Assembly (NCBI RefSeq): GCF_030409685.1
Contig: NZ_JAUFQJ010000008.1
Coordinates: 186,001 to 250,000 of the forward strand
Direction of reading: 5' to 3'
Source of the DNA: Ferruginibacter paludis
Lineage (GTDB): Bacteria; Bacteroidota; Bacteroidia; Chitinophagales; Chitinophagaceae
Length of the DNA stretch: 64,000 nucleotides
Position 1 is the stretch's first letter. Each line of letters begins with the position of its first letter. The notes below the pieces were generated by a model. It worked only from the letters and a program-made list of their open reading frames with translations. It had not been told where the DNA came from and ran no database searches. Shown one piece after another: positions 34,742 through 42,577 of this stretch. The translations under genes were made by a program, and so were the position numbers.

Positions 34742-34811
34742 GCATCCCTACGTTGGCATTATCCAAATCAGGTAGCGGGTATCATCTCAGCCATTAAAAG
34801 GCACCCCGTGC
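34742..34811 (-). promoter_or_regulatory. TPP riboswitch (thi box)
   Basis: Read on the minus strand: P1 5' side GCA, then GGGGTGCC, GGCTGAGATGATACCC, ACCTGATTTGGATAATGCC and AACGTAGGGATGC. These are the conserved thi-box elements in the right order and spacing, including the CTGAGA pyrimidine-sensing loop and GGATAATGCC. A terminator follows 20 nt downstream, so high TPP should stop transcription of the methyltransferase operon. Confidence 0.95.
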
Positions 34812-34855
34812 TTTTGTACCGGCGAATATACACAGAATATTTTTTCGTTTACAAA

Positions 34856-35095
34856 AAATTCCTTCCGCTCCGGGTCTCCAATTCAAAAACTTCTTCCACG
34901 CCAAGTCTCGATTTCAATAACTTCGCAGGCGATGTATCTGCACGAATTATTATAATCAAACAACCGGCACAAGTTGCAGAATCTTGCCGTCTATCAGGGC
35001 TGGATGCATCAATTTTATACGCTGCAGTGTTTGGTTTGCGGCGAGTCATTCAACAAGTTAATTCAAATTGAAAGTTTTGGCGTGCAGAGGCCTGC
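34856..35095 (+). repeat. Dispersed repeat family A, copy 6
   Basis: Shares TCCGCTCCGGGTCTCCAATT, AACTTCGCAGGCGATGTATC, AATTATTATAATCAAACAAC, GTGTTTGGTTTGCGGCGAG and AAGTTTTGGCGTGCAGAG. A 40-bp 5' extension repeats the CTTC...AAGTCTC segment. Same orientation as all other copies. Confidence 0.8.
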
Positions 35096-35178
35096 AAGTA
35101 AGCTCCGGGACAGAAAAGAATAATAACATATTCCGGCAATGGCGAAAGACCGCCCGCATTCCGGCATGGCAGATCATC

Positions 35179-35604
35179 TTATTTTTCAAGTGAAAATTTA
35201 CTGCCTTGTATATTGGTACGCTTACCATTGAAAACTAAATAAGTTGGAGAAGCATACCCGTTGTGGCAGCAATAAGAAGCTTTTGAACGATTGTAACTTA
35301 CAATCAAGGTGTCCTGTTCAACACTATTCAGCCGTAAATAAATTGTGTCTGCAGCAGGTAAATATAAACTGGCGGAATCCATAAAACTGACGGGGGAATA
35401 ATAAGGAATTTGATTGGTTCTTATACTCATTGAATCTTTAAAGTAAGTTGGATTACCGCCAAAAATCAGGTCCTTTTTGGAGATCCGGTCAATCAAAGTA
35501 AAACCAACCGTTTGATTGCAATCTGGGTTTATACAATCGCAGCCTTGCAGCAACAAAAATATAACATACACAAATCCAAAAGTAAAATGCTGTTTTGTTT
35601 TCAT
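35179..35604 (-). CDS. Small exported lipoprotein, unknown
   Basis: 141 aa; signal with lipobox LLQGC (Cys about residue 22), then a Cys-rich start CDCINPDC and a later SYCCHNGYASP. Predicted beta-rich. Four or more cysteines in a short lipoprotein suggest disulfides or metal binding. No family recognised. Flanked by repeat A copies 6 and 7. Confidence 0.65.
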   Translation of the reverse strand: MKTKQHFTFGFVYVIFLLLQGCDCINPDCNQTVGFTLIDRISKKDLIFGGNPTYFKDSMSIRTNQIPYYSPVSFMDSASLYLPAADTIYLRLNSVEQDTLIVSYNRSKASYCCHNGYASPTYLVFNGKRTNIQGSKFSLEK

Positions 35605-35716
35605 TGGTGGTATCTTGTCATGGATGAAAGATATTATTTTTCAGAGAAAGATGTTACATTTAAATGCTGGTAGTTACGCAAATACAATAACCAGGAAAAG
35701 GATGATCCAACAAGCT

Positions 35717-35920
35717 TCTTCCGCTCTCAGTCTCCCATTTAAAATCTTCCCAGGCGATGTCTCTGCACAAATTATTACAATCAAACAACCAGCATAAACT
35801 GCAGGACTCGCCTCCTATCAGGGTTGGCTACATCAATTTGCACGTTATAGTATTTGGTTTGTGGCGAGTCCTTCAGCAAGCAAATTCACATTGAAAGTTT
35901 TGGCGTCAATAGAATCGCCC
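35717..35920 (+). repeat. Dispersed repeat family A, copy 7
   Basis: Clean copy. It shows a perfect internal inverted repeat: AGGACTCGCC at 35803-35812 and GGCGAGTCCT at 35863-35872, separated by 50 bp. Confidence 0.85.
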
Positions 35921-35986
35921 TGAGAGTAGTGTCATAATTGTTATTTGCTTCTGTGAATACCTCGCCGGGGCTCAATAAATTCTTTG

Positions 35987-37142
35987 CTACTGGGATAGTA
36001 AATTACTGACCTTAAGCTCTAAATTTTTTAAATCACTGTCCCCATGTTCTTCGGCGGTATTATCATAAATTATTTTACCACTCTTATCAATTAAGTAAAT
36101 TCTTGGGATACCAGTTCGGCCACCATAATCATTTATCAGCGTCGAATCTCCATAGATATTCACCCAATTCATGCTGTTATCTTTAATAGCTTTATGATAG
36201 GCAGCATAGTTAGAACTGTATGCTACAGATATAATTTCAAGACTATTAGGGTATCTACTATGTAATGCCTTTATTTTAGGCATTTCTGCTATGCACGGGC
36301 CAGGTAGCCCAAAAAGTTAGCAATACATATTTTTTATTGCGAAAAGAATACAGCGAAATTTTATCACCGTTAATATCTTTTGTGGTAAAGTCCGGCGCTA
36401 TATTATTTACCTTAACGGTTAATTTACCCTGCAAATATTTTTTTATCGTGTTACCTTCCTCACTATTTTTAAATTTTTCAGGAAATGTTTTATTAAAAAT
36501 CCGTAGTGTCGAATCCGGCGACAACAGGTTAAGGAAATTTCTTCTAAAATTGACAAACGCATAGTATGAATTTCCATTGCTGAGCGTATAATCAAAGTCT
36601 TTTTTTAAAACCAGATTATGAAGCCTGAAATATTCCTTTTGAATAGCTGTGTCAGTTCCGTAATAAATTTCTTTATCGTGTTGTAACTGAAAAGACCGTC
36701 GATTATTTATTTCGATGGCACTGTTTGCAGCCATGCCATCTTTTTCTTTTTTTAGATCAACTGCATTTATAAGAGAGTAATTCTCAAAAGGAGATATACC
36801 GTCATCTACTTTTTTAAAAGTTATTACAGCAGCTTTTTCTCTAACAAAAAAGCGGTTTTCAAAATATTCTGTCATCATACCTGCTATAGGATATTTAAGT
36901 TTAATGATTGCATAATAGGAGTAGTAATCGCCCTTTATTGTAAAAACCAGGTTCTGAGAATCCTTGATTTCAATACGCTTTTGCGCCTTTCCATCATCTA
37001 CGTATACTTCAAGCTGGCTAAAACTAATTTGCTTATTTAGCTTAATTGTTACATGATAACTTTTGTGACCCCAAACGACTAAACTGGAGAGCACAAATAG
37101 AATCAAAAGCGGAAAAAATATTTTCACATTCATTATATCCAT
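35987..37142 (-). pseudogene. TlpA-like thioredoxin-family protein, frameshifted in the active site
   Basis: Two frames together make one exported thiol-oxidoreductase-like protein. The upstream part (36276-37142, 288 codons) has a signal anchor (FFPLLILFVLSSLVVWG), an N-terminal DUF4369-like region and the start of a TlpA domain, APDFTTKDINGDKISLYSFRNKKYVLLTFWATW. There the frame runs out as PVHSRNA. The downstream frame (35987-36283) continues with GPCIAEMPKIKALH in another register and ends normally with GIPRIYLIDKSGKI. About 5 nt are missing between WATW and GPC, removing the first active-site Cys of W-C-x-x-C. Likely inactive unless the sequence is in error. Confidence 0.8.
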
Positions 37143-37219
37143 TTTAAGCGAACGGTGACGTTGTAAAAGCCCGTAACAAAACGATGGTTAAAATTAAATC
37201 AGCTAAGCAAACTTCCTCC

Positions 37220-37870
37220 CTACTCTACCCTGAACACAAAGTTTTCTTTGTTATCAATTGCTACATCGGTACTACCCAATTCCCCACCCCTTGAGGCTGG
37301 CGGTATGGTAAGCCATACGTCTTTATTGCAATCATTTAAATTAAAAATAAACCGGGAAGTTATAGGTTGCCCGATCGTTTTATTGGGGCAATACATCAAT
37401 TTAATATGGGGCTGTAAGGAATAGATGCCGGGCTTTTTAGGAATAAACTCCATTTTTAAATTATAGTTGTTACTGTTGCAGGCTGTTTGATAGCTAAGCA
37501 AGCCATGATATGGATACAGCGTTACTAAAGTGGGCGCCACCGGGTCATCAATTTTTACATCGCAAAAGGTAACGGTATCATAGTCCGGCCGGTATATTTT
37601 ATAACAGGAAAAATCTGCCTGCAAATAGGTAGTATCCGTCGCCACTTTTTTACCGCTTAATTTATCAAATAAGCTTTTATCAGTTGTTTCAAATTGCACC
37701 CGGATGGTATCATTAACAGCGTACGTTTTTTTGTAGGGTGTCAGCGATATTTTTTCCTCAAACTCATACACAGGCGGCGGAGGAGGCGGACCTTCTTTAC
37801 GGCATTCGAAGCTCATGGTGGTTAGCACAATTGTTATTAGTAAAAGAATAATGGGTAGCGGATGTTTCAT
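37220..37870 (-). CDS. Exported lipoprotein-like hypothetical
   Basis: 216 aa. Signal region MKHPLPIILLLITIVLTTMSFECRKEG, probable lipobox at Cys23, followed by a Pro run (seven Pro). The mature part is a predicted Ig-like beta sandwich (FEEKISLTPYKKTYAVNDTIRVQFETT). The pattern is common in Bacteroidota surface lipoproteins; function unknown. It lies 77 bp upstream of the TlpA-like pseudogene on the same strand. Confidence 0.65.
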   Translation of the reverse strand: MKHPLPIILLLITIVLTTMSFECRKEGPPPPPPVYEFEEKISLTPYKKTYAVNDTIRVQFETTDKSLFDKLSGKKVATDTTYLQADFSCYKIYRPDYDTVTFCDVKIDDPVAPTLVTLYPYHGLLSYQTACNSNNYNLKMEFIPKKPGIYSLQPHIKLMYCPNKTIGQPITSRFIFNLNDCNKDVWLTIPPASRGGELGSTDVAIDNKENFVFRVE

Positions 37871-37954
37871 ACCAGATTAGTTGTAATTTTTTATTGTTTA
37901 TGAAATAAATGCAGAGTTACTGTTTGCTATTGAAAAACCCTGGTTCAGCTGATG

Positions 37955-38707
37955 TTAATTACCGCTTTTTTGAATTCCCAATGTTTTCTGCAATTCGAGT
38001 GTATAAGAAAAGAGCTCCTCACATGGCACTGCTTTTTTTATACTCTTTTCTATGTCGCGACCTTCCTTTGACCATAAGGGGGGCATAATGTGAAATACTT
38101 CATCCGCTTTCAATGTTTCCATATCTTTTTTCCATGATCTCCACCTGATGCCGGTATAAAATTTATTTAAGTCACCGGTAAAACAAAACCAGATAAAATC
38201 TTCGTAATTCATATTAAGCGCTTCCCATTTCAAGTTGTCCGGCGACAGGTAGTACATGCTCTCAACATCGTTTCCAAACAAACCATAATTAATTGCGAAG
38301 TAACCTCCTGCTGCATCATCTGCAACTAAAAAGTAAACCGGCGGGTCGCCAAACGCTTTAAATGCTTTGCCTTTATTCCAATCTGGAAGTGTTCTTTGCA
38401 TTGCCGCACTGCCAGAACCCAATATCCTGATCCAGCCATTATCAATCAACATACCACCGGTAGAAAAAACAATGGCGCCCATTATAGAACGGGTTGTTAC
38501 CTGCGTTTTATAAAGCACATCTTTGGCCTTTATAGTATCAACCGGCAGCACTTCTACTTTATTTTTTGCTGAATCAATCCATTGCTTAACAGTTGGCCAG
38601 CCGGGCTCTGCCCGGTTAATCAACTGATCAACCGTACGCATTTTATATTGGGCAAAAATGACCAGGCTTACAAACGTTAAAATAATTGCTGCAATAAGTT
38701 TTTTCAT
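37955..38707 (-). CDS. DUF2625-family protein, exported
   Basis: 250 aa: signal peptide MKKLIAAIILTFVSLVIFAQ, then a DUF2625 domain over most of the length: LINRAEPGWPTVKQWI, GGMLIDNGWIRILGSGS, FLVADDAAGGYFAINYG, YYLSPDNLKWEALNMNYEDFIWFCFTGDLNKFY, and WRSWKKDMETLKADEVFHIMPPLW. Most DUF2625 proteins are cytosolic; the signal here is an addition. Role unknown. Confidence 0.83.
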   Translation of the reverse strand: MKKLIAAIILTFVSLVIFAQYKMRTVDQLINRAEPGWPTVKQWIDSAKNKVEVLPVDTIKAKDVLYKTQVTTRSIMGAIVFSTGGMLIDNGWIRILGSGSAAMQRTLPDWNKGKAFKAFGDPPVYFLVADDAAGGYFAINYGLFGNDVESMYYLSPDNLKWEALNMNYEDFIWFCFTGDLNKFYTGIRWRSWKKDMETLKADEVFHIMPPLWSKEGRDIEKSIKKAVPCEELFSYTLELQKTLGIQKSGN

Positions 38708-39165
38708 ATTAGTAGTGAAGTGGCGGTTATAATGCTGAAGACCATTCTATTTCAATTTTATCAATCTCCTTCATAATGCTGTCTGTCTTCTTTAACGCAA
38801 CGAAGATTTTTTGATTCTTGGCCGGCGAAGCAATAATAAAAAGCTGAAGATACCCGATAGTTCTCAAAACAACTATTTCACCAACCAGGCATTACGTGAA
38901 CGTAACTTTTATGATTGTAAACGTAGTTGTTGGGTAATAGTCGTACAATAGAATGCGATTAAAAGGCCCCCCAGGGATGATCCCTTTGCTACCAAGCTTG
39001 CGCCAAATGCAAGAGCCCGCTGATTGGGAGAGTGCCCTTGGACCATATGGGCCAATGCAAGAGCCCGCTGATTTGGAAAAGTGCCCTTGGACCAAATGGG
39101 GATTGAAGATGCACCAACCATGGAAGCAAATTTTGTCGAACGAAATTTGGCTATTCCTTTTGTCG
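38708..39165. other. Intergenic region with tandem duplication
   Basis: About 460 bp without a convincing gene; frames on both strands read through the tandem repeat at 39003-39100. TTACTTTTTGTTAGAAAAAGT near 39164 is a small hairpin at the 3' side of the next gene. Confidence 0.4.
39003..39100 (+). repeat. Two-copy tandem repeat, 49-bp unit
   Basis: Units 39003-39051 and 39052-39100 share GCAAGAGCCCGCTGATT and GTGCCCTTGGACCA and end in ATGGG; they differ at a few positions, so the duplication is not brand new. Confidence 0.85.
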
Positions 39166-39501
39166 TTACTTTTTGTTAGAAAAAGTCTTTATATTTCTTG
39201 ACGACTCAATGTTTAAAGTATTCAAGTCGTCTTCATATTCAAAAAACTTTTCGTCAAGTTCGCCCCAAACTTCGTCAGCAACTTCTTCAATTTGTTCAAC
39301 TATTTCTGTTCGTTCATCTCTGTCCTTTGGAACAGTTTTATTAGGGAATTGGTCAATTGCTTTTTGTAAAATGTCTGCTGTCTTGTGTGCACCAATTGAT
39401 TCGATTGATAAAATTGTTTCGTGTGCATTGTCACCACTTGAGTTGCAGAAATATTGATTAAAGCCGCCATTATTTATTTCTCTTTTGTCCCGACAGTTCA
39501 T
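39166..39501 (-). pseudogene. DUF4375 (DMP19-like) gene, 5' truncated
   Basis: 111 codons. The conserved DUF4375 core EINNGGFNQYFCNSSGD is at the very N-terminus, followed by HETILSIESIGAHKTADIL and the PKDRDERTEIVE segment; homologues normally have 20-40 more residues before NNGG. The ATG and first codons lie in one arm of the attC-like inverted repeat (39484-39510 with 39550-39576), so the gene's start was replaced by recombination-site sequence. A short but functional protein cannot be excluded. Confidence 0.65.
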
Positions 39502-39595
39502 ATGTTTGCATGACTGTAATTTTTAGAATGTAAATCTAAAAACACTTAAAGCCGATTCAAACATATGAACTGCCGGGACAGAAATGTTGTACGCT
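39484..39595 (-). repeat. attC-like site, right end lost
   Basis: Minus strand: inverse box AGCGTACAAC (39595-39586), arm TGTCCCGGCAGTTCATATG, about 40-bp loop, arm CATATGAACTGTCGGGACA. The expected terminal GTT core is missing; the sequence runs straight into the truncated DUF4375 frame. Confidence 0.65.
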
Positions 39596-39598
39596 GTA

Positions 39599-40018
39599 CT
39601 ATCCGGCCTCGAATTTTACTTCATTAATTTTTTCTTTCAGTCCGTTGTATAGTTCATAAATATCAACATCCTCACCTGCTTCAATTCTTTTAGATATCAT
39701 TGTTAAAGGATACAATATTAATGTGGTGTCCGGTAGTTGGAGGGCTGGTGACTTGCCAAATTCGTCATCAACTTCTATCCAAACAAAACTCATTTCCTGA
39801 ACGAGTATGTCACCCAAAGTGATTCCAAGACTTTGCAGTTTGTAAGTTTCATCTTTCTCGATCCAATTTGATTGTAAAATTGTGTCCAACAAAGTCAGCT
39901 TTCCAGAAATTGTATTGTATTCGTTGATTGCTTCGGGTGTATAATGATCCTTGACCCAATTTCTTTTGGACTCGATATATTTAACCATCTTGTCTGTCAA
40001 TGCAGAAATCTGTTGCAT
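39599..40018 (-). CDS. DUF3806-domain protein
   Basis: 139 aa, cytosolic. DUF3806 features: helical start, LQSLGITLGDILVQEMSFVWIEVDDEFGKSPALQLPDT, then LTMISKRIEAGEDVDIYEL. Family function unknown; DUF3806 proteins appear in toxin-immunity-like and mobile contexts. The start codon lies 15 bp after the GTTGTACGCT core and the stop directly precedes the inverse box, typical of a cassette gene. Confidence 0.8.
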   Translation of the reverse strand: MQQISALTDKMVKYIESKRNWVKDHYTPEAINEYNTISGKLTLLDTILQSNWIEKDETYKLQSLGITLGDILVQEMSFVWIEVDDEFGKSPALQLPDTTLILYPLTMISKRIEAGEDVDIYELYNGLKEKINEVKFEAG

Positions 40019-40032
40019 GTTGAAAGGTATTA

Positions 40033-40226
40033 GCGTACAACGTCCAGGGCTTTATGTGTTGGGATATTTCCATTCGTCCGCCCAGTACCGCTGCTAAATT
40101 TATAATTAAAAGTTCGTTGTTTTTACTAAAGTTCAAAGATGCTGGTCAAGCCGAAACTGAAGACTGGCTTTGCTTTTAGCCCAAGATTGTTGGTCAAGCC
40201 CCAATAGCATAGCCCCATGTTGTGTG
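40033..40226 (-). repeat. attC-like site, 194 bp
   Basis: Inverse box CACACAAC (40226-40219) and core GTTGTACGC (40041-40033). Arms near the ends (CATGGGGCTATGCTATTGG / TTATGTG..., CCCTGGACG) pair imperfectly. Centre carries CAGTCTTCAGTTTCGGCTTG, shared with the plus-strand element at 30357-30557. Confidence 0.7.
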
Positions 40227-40238
40227 CTGCTTTATAAA

Positions 40239-40418
40239 CTATAAATGCCGCATCAATAAAAAAACTGAGTAAAGCACAAACGTGACTCCTAAAACAATTA
40301 AACCCAATTTATGAACTAAACCACCTCCATATGAAGGCTTTTTCCAAGTTATCCCAATGTACAAACTAAGTATTCCTATACAAAAGAATAGTAAGCCATA
40401 TTTTAGGTCCTCGCTCAT
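40239..40418 (-). CDS. Small two-helix membrane protein, 59 aa
   Basis: ATG at 40418, stop TAG at 40241-40239. Two hydrophobic helices: GLLFFCIGILSLYIGITW and LGLIVLGVTFVLYSVFLLM, separated by KKPSYGGGLVHK, with a charged N-terminus MSEDLKY. It begins 3 bp after the stop of the lipoprotein gene upstream and ends just before the inverse box, so it is the second gene of a two-gene cassette. Not recognised. Confidence 0.7.
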   Translation of the reverse strand: MSEDLKYGLLFFCIGILSLYIGITWKKPSYGGGLVHKLGLIVLGVTFVLYSVFLLMRHL

Positions 40419-40421
40419 TTT

Positions 40422-40787
40422 TTACTTATGCTGGTTTACAACCCATTTGTCGCCTTTGGTTTGCCTAGTAGCAAAATACCCTTTTTGCATATCTGCTAAT
40501 TCAAGAACTGTGCTGTCAATTTTAATGACTTCTCCAAGTCCAACAACTTTTGCCACATCTTCAAAACTGTCAAAGTTGTCATCACTAAAAAACTGCCATG
40601 CTCCGTCTTCTTTTTCATGGGTTACTCTTGTGATAACTTTCTTATCAATAGTTATAAATTTGGTCGTAAAGACTGCTGTGTTGTCCGGATCTCTAAATTT
40701 TTTGATTGTCATTTGTTTTCCTGTGTCAGATGAGCAAGAAATGAGCATTGTAACTATGAAAAATTTGGCAAATATTTTAAATTTCAT
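40422..40787 (-). CDS. Small lipoprotein, unknown
   Basis: 121 aa from the ATG at 40787 (MKFKIFAKFFIVTMLISCSSD), lipobox LISC. Upstream in-frame codons belong to the attC-like element and are excluded. Mature part about 100 residues with VFTTKFITIDKKVITRVTHEKEDGAWQFFSDDNFDSF, ending QTKGDKWVVNQHK; a similar W-x-F-x-S-D pattern occurs in some DUF-type immunity-like proteins, but no family can be named. First gene of a two-gene cassette. Confidence 0.7.
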   Translation of the reverse strand: MKFKIFAKFFIVTMLISCSSDTGKQMTIKKFRDPDNTAVFTTKFITIDKKVITRVTHEKEDGAWQFFSDDNFDSFEDVAKVVGLGEVIKIDSTVLELADMQKGYFATRQTKGDKWVVNQHK

Positions 40788-40825
40788 TAATTCTTTTCGA
40801 AATTTTAGAGTGGTCAGCAAAGTAT

Positions 40826-41022
40826 CACACAACGGCCAGGTATTGCTGCAGGCGGGATATTTTATAATGTCCTGCCCGGAACAACTGATGATTGAAAATA
40901 TTTTGTTGAAGTTAATGACTAAAGCCAAATTACTAACGTCTAGCCCGAGCTAATGCACAGCGATGCAAACTGCTAAAGTTTCAATGTCCCGCCCCGCTTG
41001 CCGCAATACCCATGTTGTAGGT
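40826..41022 (-). repeat. attC-like site, 197 bp
   Basis: Inverse box ACCTACAAC (41022-41014), core GTTGTGTG (40833-40826). Arms GGTATTGCGGCAAGCGGGG and CCCGCCTGCAGCAATACC pair over about 18 bp with unpaired bases on one side. Confidence 0.75.
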
Positions 41023-41035
41023 AGTGCTTTTGTGA

Positions 41036-41284
41036 TTACTTTGACTTAAGTTCCCTTATGGCTTTCAACAGTCTTGGAATATCTTGTCGCGCATTAGCAA
41101 TGAAATCGTAGTCCGCAATTGTTGCGCCATATAATTCGATGTCCTCACCTCTCCGATTTTCTGGACCAGTCATTATAAAACTTGAACCACTTTCATGATC
41201 TCTGTCTTCAATGTAGGCTTTCCACGGTCCTGGTGTAGTTTGATTAAGCCTATGCTCAATTTCGTTTAATTCATCTTCGGTCAT
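41036..41284 (-). CDS. Hypothetical protein
   Basis: 82 aa from the ATG at 41284; a TTG at 41314 overlapping the stop of the gene upstream would add ten residues. Conserved-looking features: RLNQTTPGPWKAYIEDRDHESGSSFIMTG, ATIADYDFIANARQDIPRLLKAI. This composition occurs in small proteins of phages and mobile islands, where TPGPW and FIANAR are recurrent; role unknown. Second gene of a two-gene cassette. Confidence 0.7.
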   Translation of the reverse strand: MTEDELNEIEHRLNQTTPGPWKAYIEDRDHESGSSFIMTGPENRRGEDIELYGATIADYDFIANARQDIPRLLKAIRELKSK

Positions 41285-41310
41285 TAGATATGTATTGAAA
41301 TTATTTTTTG

Positions 41311-41577
41311 TCAACCTAGTTGTTGCTCCCCATTTTTGTTATAAAAAAATATAGTCTTTCCAGTAAAGTCAATAACCCAACATTCAATTGTCCGATTCCT
41401 ACTAATTTTTTCTATGATAAAAGCCTTGGCTTGTTCAAATGAGTTAAATATTTGCCAGAAATCATTGAAGTCATCTCCAGTCAAAAATAGTTCGCCATTT
41501 TTTTTGAGTATGTGTCCAGTAGAAAATTCAGCACTTCCTATTGCAAATTGCTGTTCAGCTAATTTAGGCTGAGTCAT
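41311..41577 (-). CDS. Hypothetical protein
   Basis: 88 aa from the ATG at 41577; an ATG at 41607 would put ten residues in the attC-like element. Mixed alpha/beta, with FLTGDDFNDFWQIFNSFEQAKAFIIEKISRN and ECWVIDFTGKTIFFYN, no signal or membrane segment. Not recognised. First gene of a cassette, overlapping or close to the next (stop at 41313-41311). Confidence 0.65.
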   Translation of the reverse strand: MTQPKLAEQQFAIGSAEFSTGHILKKNGELFLTGDDFNDFWQIFNSFEQAKAFIIEKISRNRTIECWVIDFTGKTIFFYNKNGEQQLG

Positions 41578-41608
41578 GGTGTTGTATGAAAACTGCTGAT
41601 TATGCATT

Positions 41609-41818
41609 ACCTACAACGGGCAGGGCTGGCTGCAGGGCTGGAATTCATTGCTTGTCCGCCCGGAACCGCTGCTAATTAAAGATATAAAAGTACAGGTTAA
41701 CAAACAAAAGCCCAGCGGTGCTTGTCCTGCCCAGCTGATGCTGATAGCGATAAAATGCCCATTAATACAACGTCCTGCCAGCCTTGCAGCAAACCCATTG
41801 TTACAGGCTTGTGCCATC
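41609..41818 (-). repeat. attC-like site, 210 bp
   Basis: Inverse box GCCTGTAAC (41818-41810), core GTTGTAGGT (41617-41609). Terminal arms GCTGCAAGGCTGGCAGGAC and TCCAGCCCTGCAGCCAGC pair imperfectly; internal CAGCTGGGCAGGACAAGC pairs with GGGCGGACAAGC-type sequence on the other side. Confidence 0.75.
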
Positions 41819-41975
41819 TACAATGATATTCTTTGAGTTGATCATCAAAACACTCTTTGTCAACCGGAAACTCTAAAAGAATAAAAAGCTATTTTGATTT
41901 TGTTATTACAAATTGAAAAGCTGTGTTAACCAAAACAAATTACACAACTTGTTACTGCTGTGTTGTTGTCCGGAT

Positions 41976-42311
41976 TTATTTCTTATATCTATATGAGATT
42001 CTTGTAAAATTGTTTTTATAATCGTGCATAAATAAAGTATCGGCGTCAATTCTGATTTTGCCAAAGTTTAAATTCTTGATTTTATCAGGATAGTCAACTA
42101 TTAACGTGTCGCCAAATAATTGATAATAATAGGACTGTGCTGGTTCGATAAAGTAAAATGAATCGCTTCTAATATCCCAAATTGGCTTTTCACCAAGTCC
42201 GCCCCATTTGCCAATTAGATTTATCTTAAGTTTATCCTCCGGGGCTTTGGCGTTTTTACAACTCAAAACGCCAACGATAATTATTGTGAATAGGTGAAAA
42301 GTATTTTTCAT
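41976..42311 (-). CDS. Small lipoprotein, unknown
   Basis: 111 aa; signal MKNTFHLFTIIIVGVLSC with lipobox Cys18 followed by Lys. The mature domain (LIGKWGGLGEKPIWDIRSDSFYFIE...GDTLIVDY...DADTLFMHDY) has the G-K-W and paired D-S-x-Y/D-T-L strands of lipocalin-like DUF domains. Followed by about 150 bp of non-coding DNA before its inverse box, longer than in the other units. Confidence 0.7.
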   Translation of the reverse strand: MKNTFHLFTIIIVGVLSCKNAKAPEDKLKINLIGKWGGLGEKPIWDIRSDSFYFIEPAQSYYYQLFGDTLIVDYPDKIKNLNFGKIRIDADTLFMHDYKNNFTRISYRYKK

Positions 42312-42369
42312 AGTGAAGTTTCTTAAATTTTGTCAGTCTTTTATAAACCGAAAGTTGTCCAACGGGATA

Positions 42370-42573
42370 GCCTGTAACGGGCACGGCTTTGAGCAGCTTG
42401 GGTATTTATTGCTGTGTCCGCCCCCGCTGTGATGTAAATTAAGGAATGAATTTTAAAAGCCAAACGAAATTAGTCTTAGTCAGCGGTCCAGCCAATAACC
42501 AATGATTGGTAGCAAACCGTTGCTGAACATTGTTTGTCCTGCCCAAGTTGCCGCAAAACCCGATGTTACAGGC
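42370..42573 (-). repeat. attC-like site, 204 bp
   Basis: Inverse box GCCTGTAAC (42573-42565), core GTTACAGGC (42378-42370). Ten-base match between this inverse box and the core that opens its unit at 43206. Arms GGTTTTGCGGCAACTTGGG and CCAAGCTGCTCAAAGCC pair imperfectly. Confidence 0.75.
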
Positions 42574-42577
42574 AGGC

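Noticed and set aside
17346..35920. Repeat A as an insertion sequence
   Set aside because: No transposase frame, no consistent terminal inverted repeats or target duplications visible; only the split copy 8/9 hints at an insertion.
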